In this document: positions 24,911-35,202 of the stretch, piece after piece | Layout: the number at the start of each line of letters is the position of its first letter | Numbering within the stretch: the first letter of the stretch is position 1 | Notes under the pieces: model-generated | Told to the model about the DNA's origin: nothing | Databases searched by the model: none | The model's input: the letters and a program-made list of their open reading frames with translations, nothing else | NCBI GenBank assembly: GCA_019426215.1 | Contig: CM033404.1 | Location: 3,038,001 to 3,102,000 of the forward strand | From: Buddleja alternifolia | Lineage: Eukaryota; Streptophyta; Magnoliopsida; Lamiales; Scrophulariaceae | DNA: 64,000 nt | Direction of reading: 5' to 3' | Made by a program: the position numbers and the translations under genes

Positions 24911-25092
24911 ACCAACAAGGCCCAACACAGTTGGTAAATAATTACTGTTCAGGGTTTGATCCCTGGCCGTGTGTATGAAAAAGGCTTTGCTAGGAGAGGT
25001 TGTACCCACTTCGGTGATCTCTCTGTCTCAAAGGGAATAATCTCCGGCGTCCGGTTGAGAAACACCCTTGGTTATAAACCAAAAAAAATATT
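24911..25092 (+). mobile_element. tRNA-derived SINE
   Basis: A Pol III box-B-like motif (GGGTTTGATCCCTGG, about 24952-24966) lies about 50 bp after AACACAGTTGG (24924-24934), a possible box A region. The body continues with GCTAGGAGAGGTTGTACCCA and CCGGTTGAGAAACACC and ends in an A-rich tail near 25080-25090. This is the usual layout of plant SINEs. Target duplications are not clear. Confidence 0.6.
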
Positions 25093-25726
25093 ATTACTAA
25101 TCCTTCACATGATTATCTCAAAAAAAAAAAATCCTTTTAAAAAAAAAGAAAAGGGATAACATATCTCATTAATCTTATCATATTCTAGATTAATGAGCCA
25201 AAAATTTGTCGCGGAGGCGGCAAAAAAGTTTGGTTAATATTTCTTGGTACACTCCCAAATATATATATATATATATATACTAGTTGAGGTCTGCACCGCG
25301 CTAAAGCGCGGATAAGGGGTCTGCCCAGACCCAATAGTCATAATGGCTATTATACTGGCCCACTTGCCAGTGAATTATTTGAGGTGGCTATAATTAATAG
25401 GAGTCCAATATGACTTCTATAGTTGTGATGCCCATGTGAGATAGAACATGAGTATAAGCCCAATGCACAATTTAAATTACAACATACAATTTCAACTCCA
25501 ACGCCTGCTGCATTTTATTAGGGAAATGCAGCAGCATTTCCAACCTCATCTGTTTCATTCATTCAGAAGTGTATGAATTCCGAAGTGAGGTATTTGTAAT
25601 ATTTATGAAAATTCGATGAAAACTAATGTTATTTGGCTTTTGTTAGTTGGTTTGGTTTAGACTGTTGGAAAGCTTTGAAAGTGCTGATCACATAGAGTGA
25701 GAATTGGGAGTTCCCCTTTGCCAGAT

Positions 25727-26375
25727 GTGCACACTTGTTTGAGTAACGGTTTTGCCCCTAGCTACGGTTATCATACGCTGGATCGAGTGCAATAAAGCAA
25801 ATTCACCTTTTTAAATTGATAATCATTATGTGTTTCATACTATATTAATAGTCATGATTGGCAATTTTGTTGCATCGACTTCAACACAGAATATCCCAAA
25901 AGTGGGAATTCATCTTTTGGTGGATGTACACACTTGTTTAATGAGGGTCGGAGGTTCTTCCTCAGGTAGAGGACATAGAAGGAAGAGGGGAATGAGGTCT
26001 ACAATGGGGAAAAAGGAATCAAAATCTTTGGAACATATCCCAGCATGGGAGGTAAGTTGATCATGAGACTTTTCAATGACCAGAAGAGGGAGCCCTACCA
26101 TCACGAGGGACTTTTCTTGTGAAGCAAGGAAAGCTGTCTAAGAGAAGTGGTATTTCCCTAAACAAATGCACACTTGTTGAATGAGAAATTTGACCCTAAT
26201 TACGACGATTTTACAGGGGGATCGTATGTGACGGAGTCGGTTTACATTTTATCATTAAATCATCACTAGTTCATTAATCAAAAAAAAAAAGGAAAAAAAT
26301 ACGATGAAAATCTAATAAAGAACTTCCGAGAATGAGGTCTTGCCCACTTGTTGAATGAAGGTTTTGCCCCTGATT
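25727..26375. repeat. Four dispersed copies of a CACTTGTT-type motif inside the putative Helitron
   Basis: Variants of GCACACTTGTTGAATGAG followed by TTTGCCCCTRATTA occur near 25727, 25927, 26167 and 26343. They are degenerate subrepeats of the Helitron body. Confidence 0.5.
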
Positions 26376-26990
26376 ATGGGATGTGCACTTTATAGGGCCT
26401 GGATTGGGCAATGATGCTAGAATTTTATTAAGCCCAAATATTTTCATACCGGGCTCATAAAAACCCATTCAAAGGTCCACATGACGTACACCTAAATCTC
26501 ATGGGTAATTCTATGGTGGACCGGAACTATTGCTCCCGATTCATTTTTCACCACACAAATACTTGGGGTGAGGTGGTTTACACTCAATAAAACTTGATTT
26601 TTCAAAATTAAACAATTTAAAACACCCTTTTAAATAAAATTAAATTTTAAAAATCATTTTGAAACCATGCATGATTTGGCAGAAACTCATATATTGGAAA
26701 TTTCAATTATAGTTGTGCAATCCTCTAATTGTACTCAGGGTTATGAAACACCTAATGGTTATTCAAATAAATTGCTTTACTTTGTGAACAACCCAAATTG
26801 CATGAGAGGCTTAAAAATCACCTATCATTATACACTTTCATCTGTTATTCCAATACTAAAACTTAAAGATTGAAAAAAAAGAGTGAAAACAATAATCGAA
26901 ACGTGTGTTTGAGCCATTTAATGAAATTAGAATATGAATAGAACTTGAAGGTCTAAATAACAGTTGAAATGAAACACCTGTATAGCAAAC

Positions 26991-27315
26991 TAGGGATGTA
27001 AGTTGAGCCGAGCCGGCTCGCGAGCCTGGCGAGCTGGCTCGACTCGAGCTCGAGCCTAAATGTATCTGCAAAAAGCTCGCGAGCCCGGCTCGCGAGCTTT
27101 TTCATAATTTTATATATTAAATATTAATTATATATTATAATTACCAGGCTCGCGAGCCCAATTCAAGCTTGAGCTCGTGAGCTCGAGCCGAGCTCGTTTT
27201 TTAACAAACGAGCTCGAGCTCGAGCCCTTCAAACCCGGGCTCGACGAGCTCGAGCTCGTGAGCTCAGGCTCGAGCTCGTGAGCTCAGGCTCGAGCTCGGC
27301 TCGTTTACATCCCTA
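26991..27315. mobile_element. hAT-type MITE, 325 bp, rich in GAGCTCGAGC
   Basis: Ends are TAGGGATGTAAGTTGAGCCG at the left and, inverted, TAGGGATGTAAACGAGCCGA at the right. A perfect 8-bp target duplication TAGCAAAC lies at 26983-26990 and 27316-27323, the hAT length. The inside is dominated by self-complementary GCTCGAGC and GCTCGCGAGC blocks around an AT-rich centre. Confidence 0.92.
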
Positions 27316-27513
27316 TAGCAAACACATGTAATATTAGTTGAATAGTTTGAATAACTACTCCCAACCATCTAAAGCAGGAGGTCTCGAACTTCAAGGAACT
27401 CCAATATTCCTCCTCTGGCATCACTGAGACATCAAAAAAGACCAAATTACCCAACAACAAATCAAGATTCACTCAAGTTCAAGATGCCAAAAAAATGACC
27501 CATTAAAGAAAAA

Positions 27514-27960
27514 CATACTCAAACCTCCCAAGTCCCCACCACACTTTCACAGGTCTATGCACAGTTGAAAAACTAATAAGGAATTGAAAATTTAAAAAGC
27601 AACTAAGCAGTTTATCTTATAAAAACTATCGCAGATTATGTTTTAAAAAACTTTCATCAAGCAAGCTCAAATCCAATAACCAGAAGAATATTTGATTAGG
27701 CAAGCTGAAATCCAATAATCATAAAATAAAACTTACATACTCAAATCTCCCCATTGACCACACTTTCTCAGGTCTATGCACAACTGAAAAATTACCAGGA
27801 AACTCAAAATCAAAAGAAACCTAAGCAATTTACCTCATGAAGACCATCATAGATTATGTTAAAACAGAACCTTTGATCAAGCAACTGGAAATCCATCAAA
27901 CCAAAAGAACTTTTGATTGAGCAAGATGAAATCCAATAACCCAAAAGAAATAGAAATGAA
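27514..27960. repeat. Two-copy tandem repeat, period about 223 bp
   Basis: CATACTCAAAYCTCCC and CAGGTCTATGCACARYTGAA recur at 27514 and 27737, each followed by a CRGATTATGTTWWAA stretch. The copies are diverged. The stretch 27316-28340 otherwise shows no gene. Confidence 0.7.
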
Positions 27961-28340
27961 CATCTATATCAAGACAGATGAGTATCGGAATTACTGATTA
28001 ACAATTGAAATCCAAAACTGGAGTGTTAAGTTTTCAGCACAAAGAATTGATACCTTTGAGATAGTAGAGGAGAAGCCTTGTAGAGCGCAACCATTCAGCA
28101 AAAAGAAATTTACATATTCTATTACAAATTCAACATTGAGAATGAGCTCATAAGCTAGCCGGCCTGGTATAGGTGAAATTCAAAAAACATTAGTTAAACG
28201 TAACAAACCAAACTTGAATATACTTTTCTCTTAAGAGTGAGATTTGGAGCTTCACTCATACTTGATTCGATTCAAAACTTCATAGAGAAAAAAATAAAAT
28301 AAAAAAGGAAATGAAAACATTGATTATAAAAATAGTTAAT

Positions 28341-28526
28341 TTTTCCATCAGTAGTGGAATGCCCTCTAAGAATCTCGAGAGGAACAATCAGTAGGTTCTG
28401 ATTCAGACCCGAACAAACCATGCCATGAAAGATATAAGTTACGGAATTATCTGAGCACGAGCCAAATAAAGGGCATGAGTGATGGCAGGCCACCCTGGTT
28501 ATGTCCTTTGGATGAGCATGTACCAT
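28341..28526 (-). pseudogene. BOP1-like WD40 fragment
   Basis: About 62 codons read VHAHPKDITRVACHHSCPLF, GSCSDNSVTYIFHGMVCSGL and NQNLLIVPLEILRGHSTTDG. This matches the C-terminal WD repeats of BOP1, a nucleolar ribosome-biogenesis protein, in which a PLFASCSDD-type repeat is followed by a DPLIVPLKVLRGH-type segment. The fragment continues without a splice donor into AT-rich sequence, and the rest of the protein is absent. It lies on the same strand as the other gene pieces of the putative Helitron. I am fairly confident of WD40 and moderately confident of BOP1. Confidence 0.65.
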
Positions 28527-28539
28527 AAACATAATTTAA

Positions 28540-30270
28540 AGAACATATAAATTAGGAGTCAGCTGAAAAAAAGTGAATAATTAACACTTTCTTTCTAGGG
28601 TGTTATGCTAATACCTGCTGCTACATAAATTGAACGTGATCATGAGTACAAATTGCAACCTTTCCGCAATAAAGAGAAATAAAGAACAAGCAATAGTGTC
28701 TATTCTCTCTCAAGACTCTTGACACTAATCATAAAATATTTTACTTGCTCAAAATAATTTTGGCGTTATCCACAATATTTATATGTTCTTTCCTAACTCA
28801 CTGATTTACCTGATTATCCCAGAAATGATGTTTTAAGCTTCTGATTTTATGCCAACATTTAATTTGTTAAAAAATTTCATACACATCAATTTATGAACTT
28901 TTGGCATAGTCATTTAGTACCTTGTCTGAAAAAGCACATTGTTCTGTTTACTTAATTATCACTTAATACAAAAAATGAAACCAAACAATCTGATACGCGC
29001 GCACAAGAATACTTTCTTTTTTTGGGAGTTCATGGGTCCAGCAAACCCAATTTCCTAACCAAAACCATCCTATTAAAGGGTTTATATTCCTTAGGTCAAG
29101 AGTCACACACAAATTGAACAAATGAGGTTGAGGTTGAAGGGAAATTATTAGAATATTGTTAAGAGCCAAAAAGTTCCAAAAACTAACAATAATTACAAAT
29201 ACAATGTAAGTGCAACATATTATTGTTAAATGCAATGAAAAAAAAAATCCGTTTACATTATTGGTTTACCTCAATGCCTTCAAAGTCGAGCCCTCCTCAA
29301 GACTCTTACTACAATTATCTAATTTCTATGGTGGTGGACACAATCAGCCCTCTTCATCTTCATTATCACACAATCAATTACATTGCATTTTTCACATTCA
29401 CACTACTCTTTCTTTTCTACTTAATATTTCCAGAGTGTAGAGAGTGAACTCGACTTAACCTTTCTATTCCACCAATAACAGTAGCAAAAACATAAGGAAT
29501 GAAAATCAAATATTCTAGCAAAGGCTAAGTTTTTACCTGAACACCTGCAGTTTTCCATTTCTTGTGCAAAACACCGGTGACTCATCCACTATCATCTTCA
29601 TGTTCTGAGAAGGAGACAAGGTTTACTTCTTTTACGAAGAAATTCTGAGTTTAACGAACTATGACCCAACAATTGAAAAAAAAAATTGACTTAATACAAA
29701 AAATTAGTAACACAATTCTTGAAAATAATACCTAACAAATAGCATTATATATAGCAGGACTGAATAGATATAAATATAGATGTAACATCTTTTAACGTAT
29801 TAATTGCTTTAAACAGTTAAAAGCATTATTGTTCCAACTTCCAGTGAATTCATCTTCGGACCCATTGAAACAGGGCGTCTTGCAGTCACCTCCTTTGAGT
29901 ACTGACTTAACTGTCATTTTATATGCGGCCATATTATCTGTTCACATAGAAAATAAAACAATTATCAGAAAATTAACAAATAGAAACCAACTTGTAAATC
30001 AAGAAAACGAAACTTAGGGGCACAAAGAGATCACTGCGCTATCAATATAAGCCGCTTTTACTGTTGTACACCTTAATTTCTCTGTTAACCTATATGTGGG
30101 TGTATATCGAAAGCAAAGAACCCTTCGAAAGAAAATCTAATTCTTAGAGAGAGAAAGTGAAGGAACCAAGATCACACTACAATAAAATATACTCAAGATG
30201 TGCGACGATAATGATATTTCCAGAGAAATTTTAAGTTCACCAAACATTTACACCAGCAAGATTGAGAACC
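28540..30270. other. No recognisable gene; inside the putative Helitron
   Basis: Short minus-strand open stretches bounded by splice-like signals are present, for example near 29530-29590 (ESPVFCTRNGKLQ before a GTGTTC) and 29830-29925. None could be assigned. They may be further captured exons. Confidence 0.3.
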
Positions 30271-30303
30271 TGACAATAAGGCTTGTACCATTGCATAGTC
30301 CCT

Positions 30304-30507
30304 ATCCAAATTTCGAAACAACATCACCGAGCAGTTAACCTTGAGTATAAGTCTGTGGGGAAGGAAACCAGCGGCTGAAACAGAGTTAATGTAATCCCCA
30401 TAATCACTTTGTTGCCTCGGATCATCGATTTCACCAAAGCTCATGTATATAACAGAAGAACCAAGGAATCGTTGTATGAGCTGTGAATTAATATCATCAA
30501 CCACGTC
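30304..30507 (-). pseudogene. PIF1-like helicase C-terminal fragment (Helitron-type)
   Basis: Within a 194-codon open frame (30777-30193), residues 91-158 read DVVDDINSQLIQRFLG, then IYMSFGEIDD, then SAAGFLPHRLILKVNCSVML and FRNLD. This matches the C-terminal part of PIF1-type helicases encoded by plant Helitrons (pattern DxINSxLIxxFPG, YYSFDE, SGxPPHxLxLKxNCPVxLLRNLD). The Walker motifs and the end after LLRNLDP are missing, so it cannot be a working helicase. Its presence supports a Helitron origin for this region; a dispersed cellular PIF1 relic is the alternative. Confidence 0.7.
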
Positions 30508-30665
30508 AAATACATATAAATGCACAAGCCCAAATAGCCCAGTCGACATTGAGAATAAGCCCATGAGTAAGCCGGTCTGGGAAGCGTGGAATTCAAAGTT
30601 TTCTTCAAAGTTTCGAGCGATAACATTCTTATTTTGATAATTAGAAGTTGAACTGGGTAAGATAC

Positions 30666-31640
30666 CTACAAACAAGAGTACAATGACAAATACCAGGCAT
30701 GGTAACTGAAAAACAGAGATGGATGATGCCGTTTGCTCTCCCCCTCTGGTACCAACACCTGGATGCATAATATGCATTATATTAAAGTATGGCCTATTTT
30801 AGGATGAAGACAAAAAAAAAATCATAAATCACACATTTTTTAAATTTTGTGTGACTACAGGCAAAACTCGAAACTTAAAACAATTAAACTACAATGTACA
30901 TAAACCACACAATGGTTTTTTGTAGTCTTAAACAAAATTTGCACATGGTAACAGTAAAAAATAAAGAGAAATTAATTCCAACTCACAATACATGGAGCTC
31001 GTAAACAAGAAATCACAATTATTTCAGACTATTAAAAATACACTATTAAAAAAAACATATGTAGATTCAAATAGAAACAAGGAGTGCTAATGTAAGTTTT
31101 ATACTAATAATATAGATGCTAGAATCTACATTGCACTCAATGGAACTTACATTACCTATAGTGCCAATACCAGCCAACGTAATGTAAGTTTTACTAATAA
31201 TATAGATGCTAGAATCTACATTGCACTCAAGGGAACTTACATTACCTATAGTGCCAATACCAGCCAACGTAATTCCAATCAAGTCAATAGCATTCATCAT
31301 CTCCTTCAGGTAAAAATGAGAGAAGACAGAAAGGATAGCAAGTCCACAGCCAGAAACAAGTTGAATGACTGATACCTATATGGCAAGTAAAAATATCAGG
31401 ATCAAGTCACTATCATCTATGAGACCAGGAAAAAAGGATTGAAATTAAGTCATAAGTATAGGATGACGTTTTACAGGCGCTTGAGATAGTGCTAGCAGCA
31501 TCAAGACAACTCCAAAAATATCTCCATCCTCAAATGGGCCATACTCTAATATTTGCCATTTCTATCTGATCACCAATGACCCAAGCTCCAAAAATATCAC
31601 CAATGACCCAAGCTCTGTTGGAAGCATATGCTCTTATCAC
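30666..31640 (-). pseudogene. NIPA-type magnesium-transporter gene fragment (NIPA9-like)
   Basis: Three exons with phase-compatible splice sites. Exon a (31640-31475) codes VIRAYASNRAWVIGDIFGA and later GDIFGVVLMLLALSQAP. Exon b (31375-31246) codes [20 protein letters not shown], then [20 protein letters not shown]. Exon c (30758-30666) codes GVGTRGGEQTASSISVFQLP and LVFVIVLLF. Together they match transmembrane segments of plant NIPA magnesium transporters of the DUF803/EamA group. Exon a contains a tandem duplication (GCTTGGGTCATTGGTGAT twice) and a frame break, exon b has its end duplicated, and both termini are missing, so it is not functional. Introns are retained, which excludes retroposition. 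Confidence 0.75.
31089..31270. repeat. 90-bp tandem duplication spanning an exon end and its splice donor
   Basis: Two nearly identical copies (31089-31180 and 31181-31270) each contain, on the minus strand, [10 protein letters not shown] coding sequence ending ACTATAG followed by GTAATG. The transporter fragment therefore has two usable-looking donor sites in tandem. Confidence 0.9.
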
Positions 31641-33690
31641 CTGCAACAAAAGATCATTTGCCATTTCTATCTGATCACTTCACTTTGAATAGTATGTGGC
31701 CTCTTACAGATAGAGAAAAATTTCTAGTAAAACTATGACAATAAAAAGGTGGGGAAAAAAAATCCACGCAAACGCACTGACCAAATGAAAATGGAAGAGA
31801 TTATCTCTACGGATTCTGGGATTGTTTAGGATGCATATGATAATGTAACTAAACTATTGAGAATTTAATTTCTAAAAATCCAAAATAAGGATTAAAACCA
31901 TAAGCTGAAAAATCAAACAAAACTGACAAAACTTAAATCACAACAACCCCTCTCCCCTAAAAATTACCGCAGATGCTTTTGTTCGTTGCAGAAGATTAAA
32001 AATGAGAGAAAAGAAAAACTACAAGCATCAAATGGTACCAATGCAGCCAAAAGCTTACCATGAACAAAATCGTTCCTTCCTCATAAACACTACAAAATCT
32101 CAGACCTCTTTTAGAAAGAACACACAAAATTAATCAGATACACATACAGGTGAGCCAAAAAAGAGTGAACTCAACTTTTGATTAATATAATTTGAAAAGC
32201 ATGTAATATTACTACTACCCATTTAAAAAAATATATAAAAATTGAACAAAAATTGATAATTAAGAAAAGAAACTTTACCAGATTGATATTAAATCTCACG
32301 AAATGATTAACGATCACATGTTAAAGGGATACGAAGGCCAATATCGCAAGCACGATACAAAACAAAGGCAATTGCTTGACAAACTATAAAGAGGCTACAT
32401 GTATGGGCATCTATTTAACATCGTGGTCTCTCCAAAGACACTGGATGCGCATAATGCTCACCATTTTGTATCTACCAAGCAAGCACAAACACAACCAACT
32501 AAACACATAGCAGCTAATGAGATCACAGTCTTCTAAAATCACAGGAAGTGAAAAAATGCAGACCACATATGACAAGACCAAAAAAGTTGTGCAACCGTGG
32601 AATAGAATAAAAAAAGGGGGTTCATTTTTCCTTTGGGGCACCAAATGGAAGACTTGCATGTGGGTAAAAACAATACTCCATCAAAAACAAGTACCAAGAA
32701 TTGTAAATAATCTGGTCTTAAAATCCACCCACAATACCAACATCATTTGTTCCCTCACGCAATGAAAATATTAGTATGAAAAGAACTTTTCAACCAATGC
32801 TCAAACAATCAACAACATAGTCTGTTATTGATTGTCCTTAGAGTTCCCAGATGAAAGACTTGGCTGTTGGCAGACACAATATTATATCAAAAACAAGAAC
32901 CAAAAACTGTAAATAATTTGATTTTAATATCCCATTCACAACACCAATATCATTTGTTCCACCACGCAATGAAAATATTAGTATGGATAGAAAATCTCAT
33001 TTTGGATTTTCTTTCTTCCTTCCTTACTGCTCTCTGTAAACTCACACACACACAAAAACAAAAACCAGTACCTTTTCAACTTATGCTGAAACTGATCCCC
33101 TCTTTCAAGCAACAAAAAATCAAAATAAAATTATTTTTTATGTTATTTTCTGCAAATACTCAACAATGGCAAACATTTACACCATAAACTGAAAAATCAA
33201 ACAAAACCCACAAAGCTTAAATCAAAACTAAAAATATTCCGCAGATGGGTCAATTTGAGAAAAGGAAAAGAAATTGAGAGTCCCACCGCTTCTTCTCAAT
33301 TGAACTCGAACGCCGGCCAAACATGGGTTTCTCAAAGTGGATGAGGACTGCAATTTCAGTGGGTCATTCTTCTTCGGACAAATCGCCTTCAATAGCCAGA
33401 GAGAAGGATGAAAGGGAAAAAGAGGGGAAAAAAAGAAAGAAAAGGGAAGAAGAAGAAACCAATTTGAGGGGAGGAGACACGCGTCCCTTTGCATATAAAG
33501 TAAAAACAATCGGCCTACGCCCGTCCTCGTAGGAGACAGGTGGGAGCCGGAGACCAGCCGGGAAGAGAAGGACGTCGTTCTGTGGGATTGGATAGGAGGG
33601 GGGACGGGGGATACATGCCTTAACCAAACGGCGCCGTTTTGGTAGACACCCAATTTTAAAAAAAAGGAAAAATATTTACGACCATGGAAT
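31641..33690. other. Upstream of the transporter fragment; repeats and a possible minus-strand promoter
   Basis: No coding exon could be assigned. A 70-80 bp segment (CTGAAAAATCAAACAAAAC to CCGCAGATG) occurs at 31904-31976 and again at 33184-33247. On the minus strand CTTTATATGCAAAG (about 33489-33502) precedes a long pyrimidine-rich leader (33470-33400), a layout typical of a plant promoter and 5' UTR. The 141-codon minus-strand frame 33653-33228 overlaps it and has no recognisable similarity. Confidence 0.35.
32644..32989. repeat. Two-copy tandem repeat, period about 205 bp
   Basis: AAAAACAAGWACCAARAAYT, ATCATTTGTTCC and CACGCAATGAAAATATTAGT occur in both copies (about 32644-32782 and 32851-32989). 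The copies are diverged by several percent. Confidence 0.75.
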
Positions 33691-34701
33691 TTCTTGAAAA
33701 GTCATACCTGCTTATATAGTTTAGTAATATATATATATATATATATAACTTTTAACCGACTAACTAGGGCGACTGGAGATTTCTATCTTAATTTATCTTC
33801 TCATTTTGTATTTGGCACCACATATGCATGCTACTTATATAAAGTATTTTTCAAAATGCACAATTTCTTTGAATTATATATACTTAACCTATAAAAGGAT
33901 GTGATATATACATAAAATAGAATATATTAAAATTAAATGTACGGGTCTAAATAAGGCAAGTGCATAAGAAATTTTGTACTATCAAGCACTAAATGCCCAA
34001 TCCCTTTTTTCCTTTTTCATCCAACTTTCATCACTCAAAAAACCCTTACAAACCTCATAGACGCGTCTCATGGCTTACAAGCTATCTTGGATCAAGATCG
34101 TGCCGGTGCCACTTGGACAAGATACCTGATCTCAAACTCGGATTTGTCGAGTTAAGTCAATAGGATAGCTATATCACAACAATCTCGCCCCTTCGGTCAT
34201 CCCTGGTGCCCCACTGCCACTAATTACTTCTTATTACTGCAAATAGTATGAATGAGATGTGTGTTACTGAGAATTCAAATGTCAAGACTTTGTGTTTACT
34301 GACCACGGATTAAGCTTAGGAATTTCTTTTCTAAAATATATAGTGAGAAAACTGGAATTATTCATTTTTTAAACAGCATCACATTCTAAGTGATAATATA
34401 TATGTATTTGTAAGTTTAGAGTAATCCGCCTATTCTTGTAATTAGGGAATGATCACGTAAATGAAGATGATGATTGTTTTATGCTATCATTTTAATTATT
34501 TGTTCAGTTTAACATTCACGTATTTATGACGTTTACTTGAAGAAATGAGGCTTCTATAAGTAAATACCTAATTTACGAGAAGGCATGCCATTTTTAGCCA
34601 AAGGGAGCCACGGTGAGTTGTGCCTCTAGGAGTTGGGAAGTTGCGATTTTATCAAGTAATCTATGACTTAACTTCATAATAGGAAGTTGTTCGATTTTAT
34701 A
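33691..34701. other. Noncoding spacer, possibly with faint PPR sequence near its end
   Basis: A TA microsatellite lies at about 33729-33747. The last 150 bp before 34702 may be the decayed continuation of the PPR relic but cannot be aligned with confidence. Nothing else is supported. Confidence 0.3.
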
Positions 34702-34969
34702 GACCTCCAAGGCCGTGCTGGTCGACTAAATGATGCTTATTTTTCATGAAGAGGATTGATTTGCAGCCCAAGATTGAGATTTATGGTTCTTTGCTTAATG
34801 CTTGTGTAATCCATAAGAAGTTTGAGATGGGAAATGAGATTTCGCCGGAAATTTTTGAGACTGGCTCGAATATTTTTGAAACTGAATAATTTGAAGGACC
34901 TAGGATTTAGGTCGATTGAGGTTAATGGAGAAATGTTCACGTTTGTGGCGAGCCAGTAGAATCATCCTA
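34702..34969 (+). pseudogene. PPR protein C-terminal (E/E+ motif) relic
   Basis: Read across frames: DLQGRAGRLNDAY, then YGSLLNACVIHKKFEMGNEI, then SIEVNGEMFTFVAS and NHP. This matches the C-terminal E and E+ region of plant pentatricopeptide-repeat RNA-processing proteins (pattern DLLGRAGRLxEA, YGALLNACxxHxNxELGxxI, SWIEVNGxVHxFVAGDxSHP). In-frame stops (34740s, 34880s, 34957) and frame changes show a dead copy. The repeats upstream are not recognisable. Confidence 0.75.
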
Positions 34970-35202
34970 TAACTATTTGGAGATTAAGGAGTGTCTAAGG
35001 CTTGATTTGGTGTTTCGATGAATTATCTCAGGACATGGAATCTGATTTTTGATCCTTTTTAGGTAGTTTCCATAATTTATCTCAAGAAATATTGTAAAGA
35101 TTCAATCCATATTCATGAAATGTCAAAATAGTTGGTCTTTTCAATCCATGTCTGGATTTTAATGTAAATAAGATAAATACAATAAAGTTGTGAATTTAAA
35201 CT

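Larger units (their letters stand above)
25280..31640 (-). mobile_element. Putative Helitron (minus strand) carrying gene fragments; 5' end not found
   Basis: On the minus strand the 3' terminus has the Helitron signature: a hairpin CCGCGC-TTTA-GCGCGG (25311-25296), 12 bases, then CTAG (25283-25280) followed by a host T. Upstream on the same strand lie a PIF1-like helicase fragment (30304-30507), a BOP1-like WD40 fragment (28341-28526) and NIPA-type transporter exons with introns (30666-31640). Capture of same-strand genomic fragments with introns is known for plant Helitrons. No TC 5' end or Rep domain was found, so extent and unity are inference. A hAT MITE is nested at 26991-27315. Confidence 0.5.

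Noticed and set aside
25830..26060. 76-codon frame with a Gly/Arg-rich middle
   Set aside because: Could be a captured exon, but no similarity and no clear splice sites; left inside the Helitron feature.
33228..33653. 141-codon minus-strand frame
   Set aside because: Codons are read through a pyrimidine-rich stretch that looks like a 5' UTR; no family similarity. A weak resemblance of QLRRSGGTLNFFSFS to the start of NIPA proteins is too poor to use.
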